DNA from: Cinnamomum chago
Lineage: Eukaryota; Streptophyta; Magnoliopsida; Laurales; Lauraceae
Assembly (NCBI GenBank): GCA_038049695.1
Contig: CP142453.1
Span: 113,910,001 to 113,974,000, forward strand
DNA: 64,000 bases
Reading direction: 5' to 3'
Position numbers and translations under genes: made by a program. The notes beneath the pieces were generated by a model. The model was not told the origin of the DNA, did not search any database, and saw only the letters and a program-made list of their open reading frames with translations. Shown here one piece after another: positions 11,807 through 21,604 of this stretch (positions within the stretch are counted from its first letter, which is position 1; each line of letters opens with the position of its first letter).

Positions 11807-13411
11807 ATGGTTTGGACCCTAACATTATTAGTGGTGTGGTTATGTGTACCACTTAAATATGTATAAAACATTAAAACCATGTAGGCTGTTTTTGAAAGTG
11901 GGTACGTTTCTGAAAGTGGGATCCACCAAATGAACAGTCAGATCATCATCTGAGAGAGTTTCCTTGTCACAGACAAGACATGTCCAATCACTTCCAGGTA
12001 ATCATCAGAGAGTTGGGCCATCCTTTTCAATGAGATTTTCGGTGCATAGTACATGCACATGGCCCTTCTTATGTGGAAAAAAAAAAAAAACCGCCCTTGA
12101 TAACTTGGTGTCGTGGATCTGCATGAAGATAAGGTTTTGGTGGGATCTACTTCTGCTGATGTTGATTGTACTGTAGATCGGTCTACAAAGTCGGTCCACC
12201 ACAAATCAAGACATTCTTGCAACTGATCGTAAACAACGAGCTGATTCGGATAGAGATACAATGGTGCCCAGACAGAGAGACATGATTTTATTCTAGTTGA
12301 CCAATAAGGTAATTAGTTGGCTCACTTATGAAAACCTATAGCATTCAAGAAAACCCCTTCCCTTAATTGTTATCTACATAAGATCCATTTAAAGGTGAAT
12401 TTTTTTCTTACAAGTAGATTACACGTAAAGTCTAATTCTATAAAATTTACTTGGGCCAACCTTTCATCAATTTAGCTCATTTCACACACATGACAGAAGA
12501 ATTCCATGACAATAGACTCACCTATAAATATCTAAATTATTGAAAAACAACATCATATGTATTGTATAGACCTTATTAGATTCCACCCAAATAATCTGGT
12601 TCAAGATTGTTAACTTTTAAAAAAGTATTCAATAAAATCTTTATAAGCAAAATCAATTTTTTTTTCATATAGATCAATTTGACTTGGGCCATATTGTGTT
12701 GAGTTATATATATTTTTCCATCGAGAACTAGAGCATTTATTTTATAGGATTTATATTTTTCCAAAGCATGTCCCACTCAAGAACATCGGCCTTAGAGGGC
12801 CCACATTCCGAGCTTATTTAGTTTTATTAAGTGGGCTCCACTCAATAGCTTCAATAAATGCTCTCTAAACATGATTTGATGTGAGTTGGAACATTGGAGA
12901 TGGGTAAGAATGCTTTGCCTACAGAGGGAGAGTGGTACTGTTCTATCTTTTAGGAAGAGAAAAGATAAATAATGCCCTTATTAAGACAAAAATACCCTTG
13001 TTAAGATAAAAACACCCTTGTTGATAAGGGCTCAGATCAGGCCGAGCTCTTGAAGTAAAGAGCAAGGGCCCGACCCTAACCCAACCAAGTAATCACTCAA
13101 GTTTGAACAAATGTACAATGTGTGAATGAGTTGAGTTTACATAAGTTGCCATTTACCAATCCAAAAGCCAAAATTAATACGTGGAATGCCTATACAGGTA
13201 TATTAAGACATGTCAAGCCTTTTACTTAGGCGATGTGGGATGTGGGACTCCAAACACTCCCCCTTGTGGGATGTGGGTGATAAAAGTGATTTACATTCAT
13301 GAGTGATATATTTTGCTCCGTCACCATCTTTTGGTCGTGGATTCCTCCTAAGGCAAAGAAGCAAAATAGAATAAAATATGTCACTCACGTATGTATATCA
13401 CACTGTTTGCC
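11807..13411. other. Intergenic, no gene recognised
   Basis: AT-rich sequence with poly-A tracts (12078-12091), a poly-T run near 12657 and no family I recognise. The small open frames are short and have no conserved motif. Confidence 0.45.
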
Positions 13412-13582
13412 TAGGGGTAGTTCAGGTGACCTAAGACCATGGTTTGCACTCGAAGGTTGTAGGTTCGAAACTGTACTACCACACTGGAGCCACAAGGGAA
13501 TTTTGCCATGCTTTCTCTCTTGGGCATGTAAGAATTATTCTGACCCAAAGGACCGAGACACCATACGTTAAAAAAAAAAAAA
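13412..13582 (+). mobile_element. tRNA-derived SINE copy
   Basis: Starts CTAGGGGTAGTTCAGGTG (A-box-like). GGTTCGAAAC at 13462-13471 matches a polymerase III B box. The 3' body (ACCACACTGGAGCCAC) ends in a 13-base A tail at 13570-13582. The same body is seen, better preserved, on the minus strand at 28643-28827. The first breakpoint of the tandem duplication at 13497-15636 lies inside this SINE. Confidence 0.75.
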
Positions 13583-15636
13583 TTCCTCCTTCGGTTCAAT
13601 GGATTTACATGCAAGAAAGAAGGAAGGTATAAAAAGGAAAATCTTCCAATTCAGGCATCTTTCTACCACTTGTTATGATTTCCTTGTTTCTTCTCCTCTT
13701 TTGATCTGTATCTTTTGCTATTTTGTCTTTATTGGAAACTCCTTTCAAAGAAAGATATATTTTGATCCAGCACATAAAAAAGTGCAAAAAAAAATTTATG
13801 ACATTTCAAGTGTTTCCATCAAATGGTACAAATCTGAGTCGTGCCCATCTCCTTTCAATTTATGTGAACAACACAAATAATTTAAATCTTATTATTATCA
13901 TTATTAATTAACTTTTCGGACATCCAGTTTATGACTCCAATGGTGGATAACTATAATATAATTTAGATTGGATCTTCATGGATTTTGAGAAATACATAAT
14001 TAAACTTGTTTGTTTGCTTTAGAATACAAATGAATTGAATACGTACGTAAGAGTATAGATGAATTTTTAAAAATGATCATCAAATAACTTTTTCTTTTCA
14101 AATATAAAATCATATGATTTTTCCTTTTAGAATGGAGAATAAAAAATGGTCAAAAGTGAAGATCAAAAGTGAATTTTCTAAAATAAGTATAAAATAATAA
14201 CTTTTTCATTTATAATTAGCTTTATTTATAGAAAATAAAATCAAAAGAAGATGGAAAATGAATGTCCAACCATCATCCTAGTATCTTAGTAATTCAATTT
14301 CTATGTATTTTCTCACAAACAAATAGTTCCAAAAAAATGCAAAAAAAAAGAAAGAAATTAATTTCAACTGATAAAGTAGAACTGAATAAAGCGTGATGCC
14401 TCCGCCTCAGCCCGAAGCTGTCAGTCCCAACTCAGAGCTACCAGTTGTGTTTGTGGATTCGGGTAGGAATGGCATTGAAAAAAAAAAATCATCAGGTCAG
14501 TTGAAACCATTGAACTACGAGGCCCAATCCATTGAGGTCACAGAAAAATTTTGTTCGGCTTTCTCTCCTGGACCCATATGGATTATTTTGGTCCAAAAGC
14601 CTGATACACCCTGCGTTATAAAAAAAAAGAAAAGAAAATTTTTCCTCCTTCCTTCAATGGATTTACCTGCAGAAAAGAAGGAAGGTATTAAAAAGAAAAT
14701 CGTCCCACTCAGGCATCTTTCTGTCACTTGTTATGATTTTCTTGTTTCTTCTTCTCTTTTGATCTGTGTCATTTGCTATTTTGTCTTTATTGGAAACTCC
14801 TTTAAAAAAAAGATATATTTTGATCTGGCACATAAAAAAGTGCCATAAAAATCATGACATTTCAACTGTTTCCAACTTTCCATCAAATGGTACAAATCTG
14901 AGTCGTGCCCATCTCCTTTTAATTTATGTGAACAACACAAATAATTCTCTAAAAATAAAAACAATACAAATAATAATAATAATAATTATTATTATTTAAC
15001 TTTTTGGACATCCAGTTTATGACCCCAATGGTGCATAACTACAATACAATCTAGGTTGGATCTTCATGGATTTTGAAAAATACATAATTAAACTTGTTTC
15101 TTTGCTTTAGAATACAAATGAATTGAATACGTACGTAATTCATTCCATAAATGGTTAAAAGTTAAGAGTATAGATGAATTTTTAAAAATGACTATCAAAT
15201 AACGTTTTCTTTTCAAATATAAAATCATATCATTTTTTCTTTTAAAAATTAGAATAAAAAATGGTCAAAAGTGAATTTTCTAAAATAAGCATCATATAAT
15301 AACTTCTCCATTTATAATTAGCTTTACTTATAGAAAAATAAAATAAAGATGGAAGATGAATGTCCAACCACCATCCAAGTATCCTAGTAATTCAATTTCT
15401 ATTTATTTTCTTACAAACAAACAGTTCCAAAAAATGCAACAAAAAAAAAGGAAAGAAATTCATTTTAACTGATAAAGTAGAACTGAATAAAGCGTGATGC
15501 TTCCGCCTCAACCCGAAACAGTCAGTCCAAACTCAGAGCTAAGCTACTAGTCGTGTTTGTGGATCAGGGTAGAAATAACATTAAAAAAAATCACCAGGAG
15601 GTCAGTTGAATCCATTGAACTACAAGGCCCAACCCA
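13497..15636. repeat. Tandem segmental duplication, 2 units of about 1.06-1.10 kb
   Basis: Unit A is about 13497-14533 and unit B about 14548-15636. Anchor pairs include tgttatgatt (13671 and 14729), the fused ATTGAATACGTACGTAA block (about 14035 and 15123) and GCGTGATGC (14391 and 15492). The offset grows from 1058 to 1101 because B carries about 40 bases (around 15140-15170) missing from A. Both units begin with the 3' half of the SINE and end with AGGTCAGTTGAA..GGCCCAA. Neither unit has a supported gene. Confidence 0.9.
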
Positions 15637-15953
15637 CCCGCAAATGGAGTGTATAGGTGTCCATTGCCATGGCCACCCCTTCTTAAAATGACACGTGAAT
15701 CTGTTGAGTTTAAAAATAGATATTGTCTTTTAACGTCTTTTAATGTGTCAACTCCTAATTAATCATCCCAATTGGTGCAAATGGCATGGTGTCCTCGTTT
15801 GCTGCAGGCTGCACTGCTACTTGCATTCTCTTGTACCTTTTTAACTGAGTGTGTCACATAGAATCGTCCGACCTTTAAAAATATAATAACATACTTTACG
15901 CTTCTTTTCCCACCACGTTGGACCTCACCAACAGAATTGACACCCTAGTTCAC

Positions 15954-16094
15954 GGAACCGGATTCTGTTTGGTTTAAACAGAGTTTGGACCAAACAGAGA
16001 AAGACACCTAAAGGGGCGGGTGTGGGAGCGGAGGAATGAGAAACCCACACCCGCTACGTGTCACCTTTGTTTGGTCCAAACAGGAATCCATTCT
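15954..16094. mobile_element. Mutator-like MITE, 141 bp, upstream of QUIRKY gene
   Basis: Left end GGAACCGGATTCTGTTTGG matches the right end read on the other strand (AGAATGGATTCCTGTTTGG) with one shift. Inner arms GTTTGGACCAAACA extend the fold. An 11-base duplication CCCTAGTTCAC flanks both sides (15943-15953 and 16095-16105), a size typical of Mutator-like elements. It lies about 720 bases upstream of the QUIRKY-like start codon. Confidence 0.75.
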
Positions 16095-16806
16095 CCCTAG
16101 TTCACACATCTTCAATCCAAACCGTTCATTACACAGCACCCAAGGCGCCCATTTATTGCATACAATCTAGCCGAATGCCAACAAGATTCATCTCCATCTT
16201 AATAAAAATAATAACAAGGCCCAAACAGTGGGTCCCAACGGGTCAATCATATGTTGCTAAAAAAACAGTAACTTTCTTACCAATCATCAATTTGTGTTTG
16301 AATTTTGGAGTTGATGCTTACTGCAGAGCAATAGCATACCATCCTGGACCTGGAGGCACTTTATTTATTCTTTTGTGCAGCATACCAACGGTCCGGATCA
16401 TCAAAAACAGGAGCCTTTGCAGTAGCCGAAATTCGTAAAGCGAAATTGCGAAACGAACAGTCCCGAAAGGCAGAGCGAAACAGAAGGTGGAAAAAGGAAG
16501 ATAAGAGAAAGCAACGAAATTCCCCGGGACAGAGAAAGAGAAAGTAAAGGCTTCTCCGTAAAGAATAGAATCCAATCTCCCACTCCCATCAACAGCACAT
16601 ATACCCTTCTTCCTTTTCCTTCCCTCACTCCTCTCCAAAAGCTCCAAACCAAGGAAAAAGTATACACCAAAAAATCGAAAAAGCAAAAGAAAGCATCACT
16701 TGTCATTACCACATTCCCTCCCTCACTCACCTCCTTTCCCCTTCTTCTCCATCTCTCTTTCTCAATCCTCGCCGGAATCTGACACAAGCGATCGGAAAAA
16801 TCCAAC
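16095..16806 (+). promoter_or_regulatory. Promoter and leader of the QUIRKY-like gene
   Basis: This is the whole gap between the MITE and the uORF. The last 150 bases are pyrimidine-rich (TCCCTCCCTCACTCACCTCC and CTCTCTTTCTC around 16720-16765), usual for plant core promoters and leaders. I see no clear TATA box and cannot place the transcription start. No ATG is visible between about 16440 and the uORF at 16807. Confidence 0.45.
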
Positions 16807-16821
16807 ATGTCACTACCATGA
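16807..16821 (+). CDS. 4-codon uORF overlapping the main start (ATGA)
   Basis: ATG at 16807 encodes Met-Ser-Leu-Pro and stops with TGA at 16819-16821. The stop shares its TG with the main ATG at 16818-16820, so uORF end and main start form ATGA. Both ATGs have A at -3. It is the first ATG in the proximal leader, so scanning ribosomes should meet it before the main start. Function is inferred, not shown. Confidence 0.6.
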   Translation: MSLP

Positions 16822-19769
16822 CCGCCGCCGCCGCAGCACCCGTTCTAGTGAGGAAACTAGTGGTTGAAGTGGTGGAAGCGCGCGATCTCCTCCCAAAGGA
16901 CGGGCAGGGCAGCTCCAGCCCCTACGTCATTGTCGACTTCGACGGGCAGAAGAAGCGAACCCAGACCAAGATTAGAGATCTGAATCCCCAATGGAACGAG
17001 GAGTTGGAGTTCGACGTCCTCGACCCGAACACCATGGAAGCCGAGAAGATCGAGCTCGAGGTCTACAACGACAAGCGCTTCGGCGCCGCCCGCAAGAACC
17101 ACTTCCTCGGCCGCGTCACCATCTCAGGCAGCCAGTTCTCCAAGAGGGACGAAGCGGGCATCATCTACTACTCTCTCGAGAGGAAGAGCGTCTTCAGCTG
17201 GATGCGAGGCGACATCGGCCTCAGGATCTACTACTTCGATCAGCTCATCGAAGATCCACCGCCGCCGCCTCCGCCGCCACCGCCGCCGCCGCCACCCGTT
17301 CCGACGGAGGAGGCATTGGAGACTCAGGAGAACCCTCCAGTCATCGTCGTGCAAGAGGTCCCTTCGCCAGTTGTGCAACTGGAACCACCGGAACAGCAGG
17401 TCGAGCAATTGCAGAATCAAGCGAAAGTTCGGAAAGCGCAGTCGCAGTGGCCGGTGAGCGGCGGTCGGGTTCGGGTGATGAGGCGGGCGAACGGAGAATT
17501 CTCGCCGAAAGTCATCACAGGAAGATACACCGGCGAGGCGGAGGGAAAGCAGCGCGCGTACGATCTGGTGGAGCCGATGCAGTATCTCTTCGTCCGCATC
17601 GTCAAAGCTCGAGGAATTTGCGCGGGCGAGAACCCGTACGTTAAGGTCAGGACCGGGTCCCACCTCGTCCGGTCCAAGCCGGCCGCTTACCTCCGGACCG
17701 GCGAGCCGCCCGGGAATCCGGAATGGCAACAGGTATTCGCGCTCGGGCACAACCGGCCGGACTCCGCCGGCTCGACACTCGAGATCTCGGTGTGGGACGG
17801 GCCCTCCGACGCCTTCCTTGGCGGCGTCTGCTTCGATCTGTCCGACGTCCCGGTGCGGGATCCGCCCGACAGCCAACTGGCGCCGCAGTGGTACCGCCTT
17901 GAGGGAGGCGATGTGCCGGGCTTAGCCGGTCGGCCGATCACCGGCGACATCATGCTCTCTGTCTGGCTGGGAACCCAGGCCGACGACGCCTTCCCGGAGT
18001 CCTGGAGCTCCGACGCTCCGTACACCGGCCACACCCGGTCCAAGGTCTACCAGTCGCCGAAGCTATGGTACCTACGAGCCACTATCATCGAGGCGCAGGA
18101 CCTCCCCATCGGCTTAACGGCTGGGCCGCCCGACGTGCGCGTAAAGGCTCAACTCGGCTTCCAGTCGCTCCGCACGCGCCGTTCCGCTACACACCACAGG
18201 TCTTCCTTCTACTGGCACGAGGATCTCATCTTCGTCGCAGGAGAGCCGCTCGAGGAAGGCCTGATTATCCTGATTGAGCACCGATCTTCAGTCAAAGATC
18301 CATCGCTGCTGGCCCATGCCGTCATCCCCATCCTAAACATCGAGCAACGGCTGGATGAGCGTCCCGTGGCATCGAAGTGGATCGGGTTAGAGAACGGCCC
18401 GAATGCTTATGGCGGGAGGCTCAACGTCCGTCTCTGTTTGGAAGGCGGGTATCACGTGCTGGACGAGGCCGCACACCTGTGCAGCGACTTTCGGCCTACC
18501 GCAAAGCAGCTGTGGAAGCCGCCCGTGGGAGTGCTCGAGCTCGGGATCCTCGGGGCCAGGGGGCTCGTGCCCATGAAGACCAAGGGTGGGACCAAGGGAT
18601 CCACAGACTCCTACTGCGTGGCCAAGTATGGGAAGAAGTGGGTCCGGACCCGAACCATCACGGACAGCTTTGATCCACGGTGGAACGAGCAGTACACGTG
18701 GCAGGTCTACGACCCTTGCACAGTCCTCACCATCGGCGTCTTTGACAACTGGCGAATGTTTGCAGACGCGGCAGAGGACAAGCCAGATTTCCGTATTGGC
18801 AAGGTACGCATACGGGTATCTACGCTCGAGAGCAACCGCGTATATACGAATTCGTATCCGCTGCTGTTCCTCCACCGCTCGGGAGTGAAGAAGATGGGCG
18901 AGATCGAGGTCGCGGTCAGGTTCGTCTGCCCGTCGCTGCTGCCCGACACGTGCGCCATCTACGGGCAGCCATTGCTCCCGCGCATGCACTACATCCGCCC
19001 GCTCGGGGTGGCGCAGCAGGATTCGCTGCGCGGCGCAGCGACGAAGATGGTGGGAGAGTGGCTCGAGCGGGCGGAGCCGCCGCTGGGGTCGGAGGTTGTG
19101 CGGTACATGCTGGACGCGGACTCGCACGCCTGGAGCATGCGGCGGAGCAAGGCGAACTGGTTCAGGATAATGGCGGTGCTCGGGTGGGCGATTGGGCTGG
19201 CGAGGTGGGTGGACGACATTAGACGGTGGCGGAACCCGGTGACGACGATGCTCGTACACATACTCTACCTGGTGCTCGTGTGGTATCCGGACTTGATCGT
19301 GCCGACGGTATTTTTATACGTATTTCTGATAGGGGCGTGGTACTACCGGTTCCGGCCGAGGATTCCGGCGGGGATGGACGTGAGGCTGTCGCAGGCGGAC
19401 ACGGTGGATCAGGACGAGCTGGACGAGGAATTCGACGGGATACCGAGCAGTAGCCCGCCGCAGGTGTTGCAAATGAGGTACGACAGGCTGAGGACGTTGG
19501 CGGGGAGGGTGCAGAGAGTGCTGGGGGACATAGCGACGCAGGGGGAGAGGGTGCAGGCATTGGTGAGCTGGAGGGACCCACGTGCCACGCGGCTTTTTAT
19601 AGGGTCTTGTCTTGGTGTGGCATTGGTCATGTATGTGGTGCCGCCCAAGATGGTGGCTGTGGCCCTTGGATTCTACTTCCTCAGGCATCCCATGTTTAGA
19701 GACCCAATGCCGCCGGCCACCCTCAACTTTTTCCGGCGCCTTCCCAGCCTATCTGATCGTTTGATTTGA
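16818..19769 (+). CDS. QUIRKY-like MCTP (multiple C2 domains, transmembrane)
   Basis: Plant multiple C2 domain and transmembrane region protein, 983 aa, single exon. MCTPs sit in the ER at plasmodesmata and tether it to the plasma membrane; QUIRKY acts with the receptor kinase STRUBBELIG in organ shape. Domains: C2A about 12-125 (KLVVEVVEARDLLPKDGQG, EVYNDKRFG, NHFLGRV), 14 prolines at 147-160, C2B about 252-362, C2C about 415-525, C2D about 571-690 (KGSTDSYCVAKYG, VRTRT, DPRWNEQYTW, VFDNW), then the PRT_C end with hydrophobic hairpins about 809-841 and 924-957, closing FFRRLPSLSDRL. In C2A the usual SDPYV calcium-loop Asp is Ser (SSPYV), so calcium binding there is doubtful; C2D keeps Asp. 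Start at 16818 fits the family N-terminus; a uORF precedes it. The CDS is clearly more GC-rich than its flanks, common for intronless MCTPs. QUIRKY (MCTP15) is the nearest guess, MCTP16 the alternative. Confidence 0.95.
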   Translation: MTAAAAAPVLVRKLVVEVVEARDLLPKDGQGSSSPYVIVDFDGQKKRTQTKIRDLNPQWNEELEFDVLDPNTMEAEKIELEVYNDKRFGAARKNHFLGRVTISGSQFSKRDEAGIIYYSLERKSVFSWMRGDIGLRIYYFDQLIEDPPPPPPPPPPPPPPVPTEEALETQENPPVIVVQEVPSPVVQLEPPEQQVEQLQNQAKVRKAQSQWPVSGGRVRVMRRANGEFSPKVITGRYTGEAEGKQRAYDLVEPMQYLFVRIVKARGICAGENPYVKVRTGSHLVRSKPAAYLRTGEPPGNPEWQQVFALGHNRPDSAGSTLEISVWDGPSDAFLGGVCFDLSDVPVRDPPDSQLAPQWYRLEGGDVPGLAGRPITGDIMLSVWLGTQADDAFPESWSSDAPYTGHTRSKVYQSPKLWYLRATIIEAQDLPIGLTAGPPDVRVKAQLGFQSLRTRRSATHHRSSFYWHEDLIFVAGEPLEEGLIILIEHRSSVKDPSLLAHAVIPILNIEQRLDERPVASKWIGLENGPNAYGGRLNVRLCLEGGYHVLDEAAHLCSDFRPTAKQLWKPPVGVLELGILGARGLVPMKTKGGTKGSTDSYCVAKYGKKWVRTRTITDSFDPRWNEQYTWQVYDPCTVLTIGVFDNWRMFADAAEDKPDFRIGKVRIRVSTLESNRVYTNSYPLLFLHRSGVKKMGEIEVAVRFVCPSLLPDTCAIYGQPLLPRMHYIRPLGVAQQDSLRGAATKMVGEWLERAEPPLGSEVVRYMLDADSHAWSMRRSKANWFRIMAVLGWAIGLARWVDDIRRWRNPVTTMLVHILYLVLVWYPDLIVPTVFLYVFLIGAWYYRFRPRIPAGMDVRLSQADTVDQDELDEEFDGIPSSSPPQVLQMRYDRLRTLAGRVQRVLGDIATQGERVQALVSWRDPRATRLFIGSCLGVALVMYVVPPKMVAVALGFYFLRHPMFRDPMPPATLNFFRRLPSLSDRLI

Positions 19770-21130
19770 TTTAGTTGATTGGTCAGAAAGTGGAGCTGAT
19801 TTGAGTTTTGTTTTTTTTTTTTTTTTTTTTTCTCATTTTTTTTATTATTATTATTTAGTGTTTTGGGGGTCATGGTGATGGGGGCAACAAAACCGCAAAA
19901 AAGGTCATCAATAACCGCAAAAAGAGCATATGAGAATTGAGAAGGTAAGAAAATTAGAGCTGATTTCATTTGATTGACTATGAATAATAACCGTAGAGAG
20001 AGAAAGAGGTGAGGTTTATGGTCATCTAATGTGTAGGGTAGGTGTGTCTGGATAAAAGGTTTGAAAGAGACATTGAAATGATGATGGGATTTGAGGACTT
20101 TTTTGACGGGCACAGTAGGCTAATTGATTTTTTTTTAATTTTAATTTTTTTTTTTTTTTTTTAACAGCTGTGTAGAGATGTTGAGGAATCTCACCATGGG
20201 CTCTTTCTTTTATTCACACAGTATTCATCAGAGATCACATGGAAGTGATTCGTAGTTTGGTGACTTTGGTCCATGTATGGTTTTGTCATGAAGCTTTTTT
20301 TCAGTTTTGGTTGAGGTATGTATGCTGCTGGTAACAATAAAGACGGAAAAAAGCAGGTCGACTTTTTGACTTTGGTGTAGTCCGGTGTCCAGGTTTCAGA
20401 CAATTCATATTAAATGGGATCCTCGTTGTAAAAGGATCAAACAGTGATCTGCATTGATTATAAAAGTCACACCTGCCTCCTCAACTGGCTATTCTCTTAT
20501 GAGGCCCGCACTAGCTTGGTTTAGTGAAATCAACTCGACCTGAGGGGTGTACTGGAATGGATCATTAAATCAGATGGATCCAATAAGGGATGTTCTGTTT
20601 TTTCTTTTTACTGTTTTGTTGATTGCTATTTTCTCATTGTTAAATTATCTGTCTTGCAACTTGTTTGTGCTAGTCCTATATAGCTGAAGGGTCCTTGAAG
20701 ATATACAAAAGATAGTTGTGAAATGGTTTTGGATTGCCTTTCACTGTCAATTTTTTAGATTCTAAAGACAAACACAAGATGGGAAGTTAACAGCACATAC
20801 AAGAATTCTCAGCTAAGGGGTGTAGTTAATGCCCAAATTTGGCCTTTTCAGTTTATGCCATAACGGCCATGGCCATTCGGCTGCCTCTTTGAAGATTGAG
20901 AACAAATTACTGCACTACGGAGTGGACCGAGGTACAAGGGCTTGGGCGAAGCCCCCACTCATAAATAAGAAAAGGTTAAAATTTTTGAAACCATCCTGCG
21001 AATTTTGAGAATTAGTATGTTTTTCTTTTACATTTGGCCCTTTTTCCAATATTTCTTTTACGTAGAGCTCCAAGTGTAAATTTTTTGGGTACGCCGTGGG
21101 ACCAGTAGTAATTTTGATTAGGATCTCTAT
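19770..21130. other. 3' flank of QUIRKY-like gene and intergenic
   Basis: Holds a poly-T run (about 19809-19831), a second T-rich run (about 20128-20162) and an AATAAA at 20336-20341, about 570 bases past the stop, a possible but distant poly(A) signal. 20930-21110 has repeat-like text (GGGCTTGGGCGAAGCCCCC) whose borders I could not define. No gene seen. Confidence 0.4.
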
Positions 21131-21596
21131 CAGGGCCGGTTCTGAATTTTTCAGGGCCTAAGGCAAGAGTAAAAGTTAGGCCTTTTCAACCATCATATAT
21201 GATAATATCATTGGTGGGCCCTATTGATGTGAAAAATTGGCAATGGGTTGATGATGCCCAAGCACTAACAGATAAGAAGAACAGGTGAAGGGCTGAAGGC
21301 TTGATGATCTGTTTGTAAAAAAAAAAAATTAGAAATTTTGGGTGGCCCAACCTGTGATTGGGAGGACTCAGAGGTCGGCCTCTGTTTGTGTGGCCAACCC
21401 AGAGGATATGGGTGGCCAACCTGTGATTGGGAGACTCAGAGGCCACCTCTATTTGTTTGTACTCAGAGGTACAACTTAGAAGATATGGATGACCAACCTA
21501 TGATTGGGCCAACCTCTGTTTGTAAAAATTTTGGGCCCCCCTGAAAAATGGGCCCTGGGCAAGGGCACTTACAGCCCCTGCTAAGGGCCGGGCCTG
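21131..21596. mobile_element. hAT-type non-autonomous element with internal repeats
   Basis: Left end CAGGGCCGGTTCTG and right end (reverse strand) CAGGCCCGGCCCTTAGC form the inverted ends. The flanks are a perfect 8-base duplication ATCTCTAT (21123-21130 and 21597-21604). The inside (about 21340-21530) carries roughly three copies of a 70-80 base unit, each with CCAACCTGTGATTGGG or a variant and AGAGG..CCTCT. No transposase remains. Confidence 0.85.
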
Positions 21597-21604
21597 ATCT
21601 CTAT

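Noticed and set aside
14393-14848. 151-aa open frame
   Set aside because: It spans the tandem duplication border and SINE-derived sequence; no domain, and the first duplicate does not keep the frame.
16991-19688. Long open frames on the other strand and frames of the QUIRKY-like gene (up to 290 aa)
   Set aside because: They are shadows of a GC-rich coding sequence. Their translations are Arg/Pro/Ala-rich with no known domain, while the 983-aa frame matches the family end to end.
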